From NCBI GenBank assembly GCA_016717115.1, contig JADKGE010000002.1, positions 124,001 to 188,000 of the forward strand: a stretch of DNA of 64,000 bases. Reading direction: 5' to 3'. Below are positions 50,226-58,849 of this stretch, piece by piece. The DNA comes from Actinomycetota bacterium. Lineage in GTDB: Bacteria > Actinomycetota > Actinomycetes > S36-B12. Numbering within the stretch: position 1 is the first letter of the stretch; every line of letters begins with the position of its first letter. The notes below the pieces were generated by a model that was given only the letters and a program-made list of their open reading frames with translations, was not told the origin of the DNA and searched no databases. The position numbers and the translations under genes were made by a program.

Positions 50226-50313
50226 GCCAGTGGCTGCGCTCGACGACGTCCTCGTCGTCCTCCCCCATGAACCACCCCGCAACACTGTGTGACTCGGGAA
50301 CCGGTTCCCTCAC
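50215..50313 (-). CDS. 32-residue small ORF coupled to the FAD oxidase
   Basis: GTG at 50313 overlaps the TGA of the GlcD-type gene (50312-50310) as GTGA, the same coupling used by other gene pairs here. The peptide runs MREPVPESHSVAGWFMG then EDDEDVVERSHWLTR and stop. It mixes aromatic and acidic residues, has good codon use for this genome, and fills what would otherwise be an 84-base gap. A 14-base palindrome GGGAACCGGTTCCC lies within it. It overlaps the 3' end of the HAD gene by 11 bases. No family is recognised. Confidence 0.45.
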   Translation of the reverse strand: MREPVPESHSVAGWFMGEDDEDVVERSHWLTR

Positions 50314-51692
50314 TCGGCCGCGAAGATCACGCCCGGGTTCATGAGGCCGTCGGGGTCCCAGGCGGCCTTGATCGCGCGCATCGCCGAGATCTCGGCAGGC
50401 GAGCGCGTGAGGTGCAGCTCGGCGGCCTTCGCCCGACCGACACCATGCTCGGCGGAGATCGAGCCGCCGTACCGGGCGACGCACTCGAGGATGGCGAGGT
50501 CGGCCGCGTCGTCCTCGGCCGTCGGGCCGTAGATCTCGACGTGGATGTTGCCGTCGGCAAGGTGCCCGAACACGCCGAACACCTCCACGGCGGGGAACGC
50601 GCCCACGATGTCGCGCAGCTCGTCGGCGCACGCGGCGAGCACCGGCAGCGGCACGGACACGTCGAGCTTGTGGGTGACTCCCAACGACGAGAAGGCCTCT
50701 CCCTGGCTCTCGCGGTAGGCCCACAGGCGGGCCTTCTCCGACGCGTCGAGGCCCACGACCACATCGGCGTCGTCGAGCCCGACGAGGCCAGACGCGTCGC
50801 CGCCGTCGACCACCTCGAGCAGGGTCAGCACGCGGTGCCGCTGCTCAAGAGGCCAGGCCGCCCCCAGGACGGCGCAGGCGAGGTCCATCCCGGCCTCGTC
50901 GATGACCTCGGCGGCCAGGAGTCGCGCCTCGGGGGCCACGGCACTCACCATGAGCGACAGGGCCTCGTCGTAGGTGTCGCAGCCGATCAGGGCGACGCTC
51001 GTGCGGGCGACGGGACGGTGAAGGCGCAGCCGCACCGCGGTGATCACCGCAAGCGTGCCCTCCGACCCGCACAGCAGGGCGCCCAGGTCGTACCCGGTGT
51101 TGTCCTTGAGCAGCCCTGACAGGTGCGACACGACGGTGCCGTCGGGCAGCACCGCCTCGATGCCGACCACCTGGGCGCGAGTCATCCCGTAGGCGATGAC
51201 GTGGATGCCGCCGGCATTCGTGGCGACGGTGCCGCCGATCGTGGCGGAGTCGCGCGCCGCGAGATCGACGCCGTAGACCCATCCGGCGGAGGCGGCGGCG
51301 CGACGCACGCCGCCGAGCGTTGCGCCCGCTCCGGCCGTGAACTGCCCGGAGAGGTGGTCAACCGCACCGATGTGGTCGAGGCGGCGCAGGGAAATGATGA
51401 CGGGGACGCGTCCTTCGGGCGCCTTCTCGGCCGGCACGGAGCCGCCGACAAGGCCGGTGTTGCCGCCCTGGGGGATCACCGGCACGCCGAGCCGGGCGCA
51501 CAGACGCATGATGGCGCTCACCTCGGCCGTCGAGCCGGGCCGCACGACCGCCCGCGCTGGTCCCCTGAAGCGACGCGCCCAGTCGACCACGTACTGCTCC
51601 ATCAGGGCCGGATCGTCGATGACGTGTCCCGGCCCCACGATGTCGCGCATCGCCGGCACCAGATCGTCGCGCGGATTCCGGATGTCGGTCAC
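50310..51692 (-). CDS. FAD-binding oxidoreductase, glycolate/D-lactate type (GlcD-like)
   Basis: The 460-residue protein (GTG 51692) has the PCMH FAD-binding domain: AVVRPGSTAEVSAIMRL, VPVIPQGGNTGLVGGSVP (about residues 62-79), SATIGGTVATNAGG (about 129-142) and GYDLGALLCGSEGTLAVITAVRLRL (opening part), and a C-terminal cap with GHLADGNIHVEIY and ISAEHGVGRAKAAEL. These identify the GlcD/LDH2/D-2-hydroxyglutarate dehydrogenase group oxidising 2-hydroxy acids. The substrate is open. An LhgO enzyme for the L isomer lies at 25425. Upstream AAGGAT is six bases before GTG, a weak leaderless pattern. Confidence 0.9.
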   Translation of the reverse strand: MTDIRNPRDDLVPAMRDIVGPGHVIDDPALMEQYVVDWARRFRGPARAVVRPGSTAEVSAIMRLCARLGVPVIPQGGNTGLVGGSVPAEKAPEGRVPVIISLRRLDHIGAVDHLSGQFTAGAGATLGGVRRAAASAGWVYGVDLAARDSATIGGTVATNAGGIHVIAYGMTRAQVVGIEAVLPDGTVVSHLSGLLKDNTGYDLGALLCGSEGTLAVITAVRLRLHRPVARTSVALIGCDTYDEALSLMVSAVAPEARLLAAEVIDEAGMDLACAVLGAAWPLEQRHRVLTLLEVVDGGDASGLVGLDDADVVVGLDASEKARLWAYRESQGEAFSSLGVTHKLDVSVPLPVLAACADELRDIVGAFPAVEVFGVFGHLADGNIHVEIYGPTAEDDAADLAILECVARYGGSISAEHGVGRAKAAELHLTRSPAEISAMRAIKAAWDPDGLMNPGVIFAAE

Positions 51693-51739
51693 GGGGTTAT
51701 CCTTGCCGATACGCGGGGGCACGGACGAGGGAGGCACGG

Positions 51740-52324
51740 ATGCGACGACGAGTCGTCATCGCCGTCTGCGCGATCACGGTCGCGCTCACCGGCGCTGCTC
51801 TGCCCGCCACGGCCGCGACCACCGACACCATCCCGGCGGGTGGCACGTTCTCCTTCACCACCGGCAACGGCATCCTGCCCACCTGGACGGCCGACGACAT
51901 CGTCATCATCGGTGTGAGCCCGGGTTCGGTCACCACCGCGCCGTCGAACCTGTTCTCCCGCATCTCGATGCCCATCGTGGCCAAGACCGGCTCGGCCAAT
52001 GCCGCCGCCGGCGGCTTCCGCCTGTACAACTCGACGACGGGCCAGAGCGTGCGCTGCTCGACGCCGACGATCGACACGCGGGCCCGCGTCATCGACTGCG
52101 TCCTGCCAGGTGGCAAGAACGCCGCGCTGTTCTCGATGAAGTCGATCCGCACGCGCTCGGTCATCACGGGCAGTTCTACGGTCACCACGATCTACCGGGG
52201 CATCGTCCTGCGCATCAACGGCCAGGCCATGGCCGACCTGCTCAACGACAGCCTGAGCATCAGCACCTTCAGCCCCTACGTCACGGTGGGCACCGGCGAC
52301 CTGATCGTCACCGTCGACCGCTGA
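51740..52324 (+). CDS. secreted protein of unknown family
   Basis: The 194-residue precursor has a clear signal peptide (MRRRVVIAVCAITVALTGAA, cleavage about residue 26 after ATAA). The mature part is Thr/Ser/Gly-rich and beta-like: TIPAGGTFSFTTGNGILPTW, IVIIGVSPGSV, two cysteines (VRCST and IDCVLP) that could form a disulfide, and a long hydrophobic-alternating end. No domain is recognised. GAGGGAGG occurs about seven bases before ATG 51740. It is divergent from the GlcD-like gene. A wall or surface protein is inferred. Confidence 0.72.
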   Translation: MRRRVVIAVCAITVALTGAALPATAATTDTIPAGGTFSFTTGNGILPTWTADDIVIIGVSPGSVTTAPSNLFSRISMPIVAKTGSANAAAGGFRLYNSTTGQSVRCSTPTIDTRARVIDCVLPGGKNAALFSMKSIRTRSVITGSSTVTTIYRGIVLRINGQAMADLLNDSLSISTFSPYVTVGTGDLIVTVDR

Positions 52325-52520
52325 CCGTCACCCCAGCTCGGGGTCCCGTGCTCGCGGCCACGTCCAGGGGCCGAACCGACTGACGCGCGATCCCAGGACT
52401 CGAGCTCGACACAGCGGACCGTGGTTATCCACAGGAACCGAAGTGACCGTTTTCCTCAGCGGCCCTCGGGCATGACCATCCTCGTAGCGGCCAGCCGTGG
52501 TCGCGCAAGGAGACCGCATC

Positions 52521-53729
52521 ATGACCATCTCGACCACCACCCAAGCGACAGGACGCATCGTCATCGCTGCGATAACCGCCATCGTCGCCCTCAGCCTGGT
52601 GGCGCCACCCGCCGTCGCCGAGGACATCATCGCCACCGACCCGGGTCCGACGACGGTGGCCGCGGCCACGGTGCCCTCCGCGCCGCGCGCCGCCGCGAGC
52701 ATCCCGCGGGGCATCGTCGTCACGCATCCCGGATCCCAGCCGGTAGTCCTCTTCGCCAAGGGCCAACCCACACAGCGCAGGCCCAGGCCCGGCAACGCCC
52801 CGGCCACGTTCACCGGCCTGCGGGCGGGGGTCACCTACACGGTCGCCGTCGGCGGGAAGGTGATCGGCCGCGTGACGGCGGTCGATCGTCCGACGGCCGC
52901 GACCCGCCTCGTCGTCTCGACCACGGGCAAGGCGGGGTCCGTCGCGCTCGCGTGGCAGCACACGCCGACCACCGCCACGGGCGGTCGGTCCATTGCCTAC
53001 GAGGTCGCCGCCGTGCCCCGCACCGGAAAGCCGCTCACCGTGGACGTCACAGGCAAGCGGACGACGACCCTCGCCGGTCTCGACACGGCGGCGCTCTACA
53101 CGTTCACGGTCACGCCGCGGAACTCCGCGGGCAAGGGCAAGCCCACCACCGCCGCCATGCGCCGCTCGCTCGCCGACATCTCCGGCGTCGTGCCGACGGT
53201 TCCGGAGGAGCCCACGCCCGCCGCTCCCGCAGTCCTGCCGGACGCCAGGCCGGCGACGACACCGGCTCCCGCTCCCGCTGCGGCAACTGCCCCCGCGCCG
53301 GCACCTGCACCCGCACCCGGCCCAGCGCCAGCCCCGGCGACGAAGACCATCTACGTGTGCCCCGACGGCTTCACCGAAGCCGGCAGCGTCTGCCAGAAGA
53401 CGACCCCGTACACGAATGACGTCATGACCTACACGTACCACGCGGAGAACGTCTACGGATGGGGCCAGACCGGCTGGGACTACTCGTACGGCCACTGCAC
53501 CGGCACCGGCAACAGCGGCACCTGGCCCAACGGCGACCCGTACTGCCAGATCCCCGTCTACGGCAACACGGTCGTCGGCACGCAGTACGTCAGGGACGCG
53601 GCGCCCGCCGGCTACACCGACACCGGCAGCAACTGGACCAAGCGCAGCACGCCACCGGCCGGCTACCTCGACGACGGGACGCAGTGGGTCCTGACGGTGG
53701 GCAAGGAAGCCAGGGTCGTGCCCGCGTAA
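52521..53729 (+). CDS. secreted protein with fibronectin type III domain and Pro/Ala-rich linker
   Basis: The 402-residue precursor has a signal peptide (residues 10-34, cleavage at VAEDI), a region around a Pro/Arg stretch, an FnIII domain (AATRLVVSTTGKAGSVALAWQHT to LYTFTVTPRNSAGKGKPT, about 125-215), a Pro/Ala-rich linker (245-278), and a C-terminal Cys/Trp/Tyr-rich module (YVCPDGFTEAGSVCQ, GWGQTGWDYSYGHCTGTG, DPYCQIPVYG, about 280-400). FnIII domains bind polysaccharides or proteins in secreted bacterial enzymes. No catalytic domain is recognised. AAGGAG precedes ATG 52521. The 196-base gap before it holds only a DnaA-box-like TTATCCACA at 52425. Confidence 0.78.
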   Translation: MTISTTTQATGRIVIAAITAIVALSLVAPPAVAEDIIATDPGPTTVAAATVPSAPRAAASIPRGIVVTHPGSQPVVLFAKGQPTQRRPRPGNAPATFTGLRAGVTYTVAVGGKVIGRVTAVDRPTAATRLVVSTTGKAGSVALAWQHTPTTATGGRSIAYEVAAVPRTGKPLTVDVTGKRTTTLAGLDTAALYTFTVTPRNSAGKGKPTTAAMRRSLADISGVVPTVPEEPTPAAPAVLPDARPATTPAPAPAAATAPAPAPAPAPGPAPAPATKTIYVCPDGFTEAGSVCQKTTPYTNDVMTYTYHAENVYGWGQTGWDYSYGHCTGTGNSGTWPNGDPYCQIPVYGNTVVGTQYVRDAAPAGYTDTGSNWTKRSTPPAGYLDDGTQWVLTVGKEARVVPA

Positions 53730-53735
53730 GGCAGG

Positions 53736-54944
53736 TCAGTCGAGGATGGCCGGCAGCCGGCGACGGCGCAGGCCATCCTCGATGCCGCCCCAGAAGCTCA
53801 CCACATTGAGGGAGCGGGCGCGTGCGCGTCCCGCCGCCTGTGCCCGTGCCAGCCGGTCCGGATCGCGCAGGAACGACTCAACGAGGGTGGGCACGTCCCT
53901 CGGCGTCGCGAAGTACCCGTACTCCTCGCCAGGGATCCAGAAGCGGTCGGCGCGGTCGACGTCGTCGGTGAGCACGAGGCAGCCGACGGCGGCCGCCTCG
54001 AGGATGCGCGTCTTCAGCTGTTGGAAGTTCCCCGCGCTCGACTGCGAGAAGTTGATCGTCATCTCGCTCTGGAACAGGCCGGCCATGTAGTCGAGGTACG
54101 TCGGCTGGTTGGCGCGGCTCTCGGCGAAGTTGTGCGTCACGTCGGTGCGATGCGGGTTCACCGCCACCCGCACCCCCTTGGCTTCGAGGGCCTCGATCAT
54201 CTCGACCCGGTACGGGTACAGGGTGCCGATGAACGACACGTCGTACGCCTTCTCCAGGCCCGCCGTGTACTCATCGACCGCGGCGAGGGAGAGGTTCGAG
54301 ACCGGCATGTTCACCGGACCCACCTCGGGGCGGCCCTTCACCATGACGCCGTCCATCGGCATGCAGATGTCGACGAGCATGAACCGCGGCGAGATGCGCG
54401 CGATCCGACGGGTGTGGATGGTGATCCACCGGAACGCCGAGTCGAAGACGACGCCGAGGAAGACACCGTCCCAGCGTGGGCTCAACTGCGACCAGAGGAT
54501 GTCCCACGTCCAGTCGGACGGCCGGTTGGGGTCGCTCTCGACCTGGGCGATGACGTGGGTCGCGCCCGAGTCGATGAGGTAGCGGATCAGCCGCTCGTGC
54601 CACTGCGCGGGCTCGTCGGCCTTGTCGACCGCGAAGATCGAGACCTTCTCGGCGCCGGCGTACTCGCGGGCGGCCTGGGCGATCTCGTAGAAGAAGTTGC
54701 CGCCCGCGACCTTCCAGGAATCGTTGTCCGGGCCGTCCATGGGGATGACGACGACGTGACCGGGACGATCCGTTGCCCCGCGGGACGGAGCCACGTCGGC
54801 CAGGGCTGCGGCGTATCCGCCCGCTTCGACGGCTGCGGCGCACTCCGCGTCGCGGGCGCGGTTCCACAGCCGCTCGTCGAGACCGGGCCACACTCGCCCG
54901 GGAACGGTCCTCAGGCGCTGCACAAGGCCGCCGGACGAGGACAC
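53736..54944 (-). CDS. glycosyltransferase of the CgeB/GT1-like group
   Basis: The 402-residue protein has a GT-B layout: N-terminal half with HVVVIPMDGPDNDSWKVAGGNFFYEIAQ and LSPRWDGVFLGVVFDSAFRW, and a C-terminal donor-binding half with VSFIGTLYPYRVEMIEALEAKGV, YLDYMAGLFQSEMTINFSQSS, LKTRILEAAAVGCLVLTDDVD (canonical R-E-a-ag-G) and YGYFATPRDVPTLVESFLRDP. This is the CgeB-like/Glyco_trans_1_2 family of sugar transferases. The GTG start overlaps no upstream gene and is 35 bases from the divergent GT-C gene. Donor and acceptor are unknown; location suggests surface glycan. Confidence 0.82.
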   Translation of the reverse strand: MSSSGGLVQRLRTVPGRVWPGLDERLWNRARDAECAAAVEAGGYAAALADVAPSRGATDRPGHVVVIPMDGPDNDSWKVAGGNFFYEIAQAAREYAGAEKVSIFAVDKADEPAQWHERLIRYLIDSGATHVIAQVESDPNRPSDWTWDILWSQLSPRWDGVFLGVVFDSAFRWITIHTRRIARISPRFMLVDICMPMDGVMVKGRPEVGPVNMPVSNLSLAAVDEYTAGLEKAYDVSFIGTLYPYRVEMIEALEAKGVRVAVNPHRTDVTHNFAESRANQPTYLDYMAGLFQSEMTINFSQSSAGNFQQLKTRILEAAAVGCLVLTDDVDRADRFWIPGEEYGYFATPRDVPTLVESFLRDPDRLARAQAAGRARARSLNVVSFWGGIEDGLRRRRLPAILD

Positions 54945-54979
54945 GGAGCCAGCGTAACAACGCGGTGTAGGTTCGCCGC

Positions 54980-56645
54980 GTGGTCCTGCTGTGGCATCGG
55001 GTGCGCGAACCCGTGATCGTCATGGCCATCACTGTGTTCACCGGCCTGCTGTCCACGTCCCAGCGGTGGGCCGGCCTGGACACCCCCGACTCGTCGTTCT
55101 ATGCCTCGCTGTCGCTCTTCGGCGACGAGGTCACCGACAGGGCCCCGGAGACCTCCTACTACTGGACCCGCCTCGGCGTCATCGTCCCGAACCGCCTCCT
55201 GACGACGCTGTTCGGCACCTGGCCCGGATTCGGCCTGTACCGGATGCTCCTGCTTCTCCTCATCGTCGCCGCCACGTACGTCACGCTGCGCCGATTCACC
55301 AGCATCGCGAGTGCGGCCTTCCTCGCCACGATCACCTCGCTGAGCACGGTCGTGCTCAGCTACCTGGGCAACCCTTACCTCACCGGAACTGTTCTGGCCG
55401 GCACCGCCGTGCTCATCGCCTGCGCGATGTTCGACAGCAGGTGGGCGGCGGCAATCGCCGGCGTCACGCTGGGCTGGCTGGTCATGGTCAACCCGCCCGG
55501 CGTGCTCCTCGCCGGGACGATCTGGCTCGTACTGCGCCTTCTCGCCCGGACGGGCATCGTCCACCTCCTCATCGCGGCGGGCACCACCGTCGTGACCTTC
55601 GGCCTGTTCCTCGGCGCAGGCCGCATCGTCTTCCCGCGCATGGACTGGCTCGGCACCTACCTGGACTCCAACGCGCGACTCGTCTACTCCGACTTCGCCA
55701 GCAAGGACGCCGTCTGGCTACGGGACATCTCGCTGATCGTCCCCGTCGCGATTCTCGTCACCGTCTTCGCGGTCTGGCTCACGCACCGCGACTCCGTCGC
55801 CGCCCAGCGGGCCTTCGCGATCAGTGCGTCGAGCATCGCCTTCATGCTCGTGTTCTCCCCGCTGATGGGCGGCATCCCGCTCGAGGCGCCGATGTACCAG
55901 GCGATGCTCTGGCCGCCGGCGCTCATCGCCCTGGCCATAGCCGCCACCCACGCGATGCCCGATACCGGCTGGACCCGACGACAGGCAGCGGTCGGCGTTC
56001 TCGCGGTCGTCGTCGTCATCGCCACCGGGCACCTCGCGCCCGGGCTCGGTCTCGTCTGGGGCTGGCTGCTGGCCGGGGTCGTCCTCGCCGTGTGCCTGTT
56101 CGCGTCCTACAAGGGCACCGTCGGCGCGATCGCCGGGATGGCGCTGCTGCTGTCCGCCGCGCAGGTGCTGCAGAACTCGCGCGGCGACGTCGGCCTGTAC
56201 TACCTCAGCCCGTACGACTGGGCCTACTCCGCGAACCCCATCTCCGACCGCATCCACACCGCCGTCAACTCCCAGGGAGTGGCTGCTCGCGAACACCTCG
56301 CGCGATGACCAGATCCTCTCCTGGGTGCAGGGCGACTGGGTGGGCGGCGATCGCGAGCTCTACGTCGTCGCCGGCATGCAGTTGTGGGGCGAGAACCGCG
56401 TCACCCTCGAGCCGACCCTCACCCCTGACGACGTCGCGCGCCTCGAGCAGATCAGGCCTAGCGTGATCGCCATGTTCGGGCAGACGATGGACGGCGTGCT
56501 CGATTTCTGGTCGAGCATCCCCGCCGCGAACACACCGACCCCGCCGGAGTGCTACGACTTCGCCTGGGCCCCGAACCCCGCGAGCGCCTTCCAGGTGACC
56601 CAGGGCCACACCTGCCTGACGCGCCTCACCTGGAACGCGCCGTGA
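54980..56645 (+). CDS. GT-C-like membrane protein, frameshift near 56276
   Basis: The membrane part has about 12 helices from residue 12 to 415, with an acidic loop early (DTPDSSFYASLSLFGDE, about 34-50). The frame as written stops at 56308 with AVNSQGVAAREHLAR. Removing one G from GGG at 56275-56277 continues as NSQEWLLANTSRDDQ and SWVQGDWVGGDRELYVV to a stop at 56643-56645, giving 554 residues with a C-terminal soluble domain as in its neighbours. GTG 54980 is six bases after TAGGTT (54968-54973), so leaderless. It overlaps the next gene (GTGA), which supports the corrected reading. Confidence 0.78.
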
Positions 56646-58849
56646 GCCGCGGGCGTCGCATCGCCCTCGAGGCCGGCATTGCCGCGGCCCTCGGGTTCGT
56701 GATCTCGCTCATCGTGTTCGGACCGTTGCTATCGCGGATGGACGTCGGCTGGTCCGGCGGCGACATGCTCAGCACCTACGTGAACTCCGTCAACTGGGGT
56801 GGCTTCAGCTACACCGTCACCACCCAGTTCGGCTTCCCCCTCGGGATGAACCTCAACTACTTCCCCGGCATCGACATCACCGAGAACATGTTCGCGCTCG
56901 TCGTCAACGCGATCGCGGGCACCACGTTCCTCGGCATCAACCTGCTCATCGTCGTCTCGTTCCCGCTGGTCGCGGCCCTGGCGTACCTCGTCATCCGGCT
57001 CACCGGGCTCCAGGGGCCGCTGGCCATCGCCCTCGCTGTGGCGTTCACGTTCATCCCGTTCCACTGGGGTCGTGCCCTCGGCCACACGTACCTGTCCACG
57101 CTGTACTCGGCCGTCATCGGGCTCGCACTGGTGCTGATCGTCGGCAGCGGCCTGTTCGAGCGGCTCGTCCGCACCGGCAGCCGACGACGCCGAGTCGGCT
57201 TCATCGTCGCCGTCGTGGTGATGGTCGTGACGGTGGCCTGGACCGGTGTCTACTACGTGGCCTTCACCCTCATCCTCGGAGCCGCCGCTCTGCTGTGGCG
57301 GTTCGCTCAGCGGGCCCGCTGGCAGTCGATCGCGCTGGAGGCGGTGCCGTTCGCCGGCATCGGCTTCTTCGCCGCCCTCGGGTTCATTCCCGCCCTGCTC
57401 ACCCTGCGCGCCGACCCGCCGCTGGCCAGCCTCGGCGAGCGACTGCCGTACGAGTCCGTCGTCTTCGCCGGCAACCTCGCCATGGCACTCATGCCGCTGC
57501 CGCAGAGCGAGCTGCCGGGCATGGGCTTCTACAACCGCTCCGTCGTCGAGGCGTTCGCCGCGGCACCGTATGGAGAGAGCACGGTCATCACCAACCACGG
57601 CACGTGGATCACCGCGCTGGCCCTGCTGGTGTTCCTTGGCGCCCTCCTCCTGCGCACTCGGCGCGGCCTCGTCGTGCCGCCACCCAAGCCGAAGCCGTCA
57701 CCGCCGGTCACCCTGGGCTTCATCAGTTACCTCATCGTCGTCGTGCTGCTGTTCTTCATCCCCTGGGGGCTGAACTACCTCCTCGCGGGAACGGTCACCG
57801 CCCAGATCCGCGCCTGGAACCGGCTGCTGCCCGTGCTGCTCCTGCTCTTCCTTCTCGGCGCGGCGGCCGCGCTTCACCGCTCGCGGATCGCTCGACGGCT
57901 CGTCTACTCAGTGCCGATCGCGGTCGCCGTGCTTGCCCTCGTCGCGGTCGACTCCGTACTGCCCTTCAAGCAGGCCTATGCGGCCAGCGTCAACGAGGCG
58001 GGCGAGGCCACCCAGGCGGCCCGCGCCTACGCGGGCAAGGTGAACGCGGCCGTGCCGCTGAACTGCGGGGTGCTCCAGCTGCCCTACATGGCGTATCCGG
58101 AGTTCGGCCTCATGCGGGCCATGAACGACTACGACCACTTCTGGACGTCGATCACCAACGATGCCAAGCAGTGGAGCTACGGATCCGTCAAGTACACCGA
58201 CGCGTCCATCTGGGCCGCGCAGCTGCCGCAGGTGCCGACCGACGCACAGGTCGACCTGCTGCGCCAGGCCGGGTTCTGCGCCATCCACCTCGACACCCGC
58301 GGATACGTCACCGAGCAGCTGGCGCCGATCCGTGCCGACCTCGCGGAGCGGTTCGGCGCCCCTGTCGCCACCGGCTTCAAGGACCAGTGGGAGTTCTACG
58401 TGATCGGCGAGGGTGCCCCGAGCCCTCCCGAGCAGTGGTCGCCAGAGGTCGATGCGTTCTTCCACCAGCCGTTGATCACGATCGATCCGCTCACGGTCAT
58501 GGAGCGCGAGTCGGAGATGGAGAGCTCGTGGTGGTGGACGAAGGAGCCGCGCGCCACCTTCACGCTGACGCCGACCCGGGCGGAGAACCCCCTGCAGACC
58601 GTCAGTGGCGCCATCGGCGCGCCGCCCTGCGCAACACGTCCCGCCACCGTCACTCTGACCGCCGGCAACCAGACGCAGTCGGCCACCGTGATCGCCAAGC
58701 CCGGCGAGACGGCACCCTTCACCCTCACGTTGCCGTCGCCCTCCGCCGATCAGGCCACGCTCGTGATCGACGCGCCCGGCGAGGGCTGCGCGGTGAACGG
58801 CCCGAAGGACCTCAGGTACGCACAGGTGGTCGACCTGACCGCGAGGTAG
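56642..58849 (+). CDS. large membrane protein, GT-C-like, with C-terminal extracytoplasmic domain
   Basis: The 735-residue protein has about 12-13 helices (residues 8-460), an acidic first loop (GWSGGDMLSTYVNSVNWGG, with FGFPLGMNLNYFPGIDITEN), then a 270-residue outer domain (residues 465-735; CGVLQLPYMAYPEFG, DYDHFWTSI). Layout and the second loop resemble undecided families of lipid-linked glycosyltransferases and YfhO-like proteins. The sugar and acceptor are unknown. GTG 56642 overlaps the upstream frame-corrected stop. Its 3' end overlaps the convergent gene by 38 bases. Confidence 0.82.
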   Translation: MSRGRRIALEAGIAAALGFVISLIVFGPLLSRMDVGWSGGDMLSTYVNSVNWGGFSYTVTTQFGFPLGMNLNYFPGIDITENMFALVVNAIAGTTFLGINLLIVVSFPLVAALAYLVIRLTGLQGPLAIALAVAFTFIPFHWGRALGHTYLSTLYSAVIGLALVLIVGSGLFERLVRTGSRRRRVGFIVAVVVMVVTVAWTGVYYVAFTLILGAAALLWRFAQRARWQSIALEAVPFAGIGFFAALGFIPALLTLRADPPLASLGERLPYESVVFAGNLAMALMPLPQSELPGMGFYNRSVVEAFAAAPYGESTVITNHGTWITALALLVFLGALLLRTRRGLVVPPPKPKPSPPVTLGFISYLIVVVLLFFIPWGLNYLLAGTVTAQIRAWNRLLPVLLLLFLLGAAAALHRSRIARRLVYSVPIAVAVLALVAVDSVLPFKQAYAASVNEAGEATQAARAYAGKVNAAVPLNCGVLQLPYMAYPEFGLMRAMNDYDHFWTSITNDAKQWSYGSVKYTDASIWAAQLPQVPTDAQVDLLRQAGFCAIHLDTRGYVTEQLAPIRADLAERFGAPVATGFKDQWEFYVIGEGAPSPPEQWSPEVDAFFHQPLITIDPLTVMERESEMESSWWWTKEPRATFTLTPTRAENPLQTVSGAIGAPPCATRPATVTLTAGNQTQSATVIAKPGETAPFTLTLPSPSADQATLVIDAPGEGCAVNGPKDLRYAQVVDLTAR

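Noticed and set aside
52425..52433. TTATCCACA, a perfect DnaA-box sequence
   Set aside because: It is single, with no further boxes, AT-rich region, dnaA or dnaN nearby, so not an origin.
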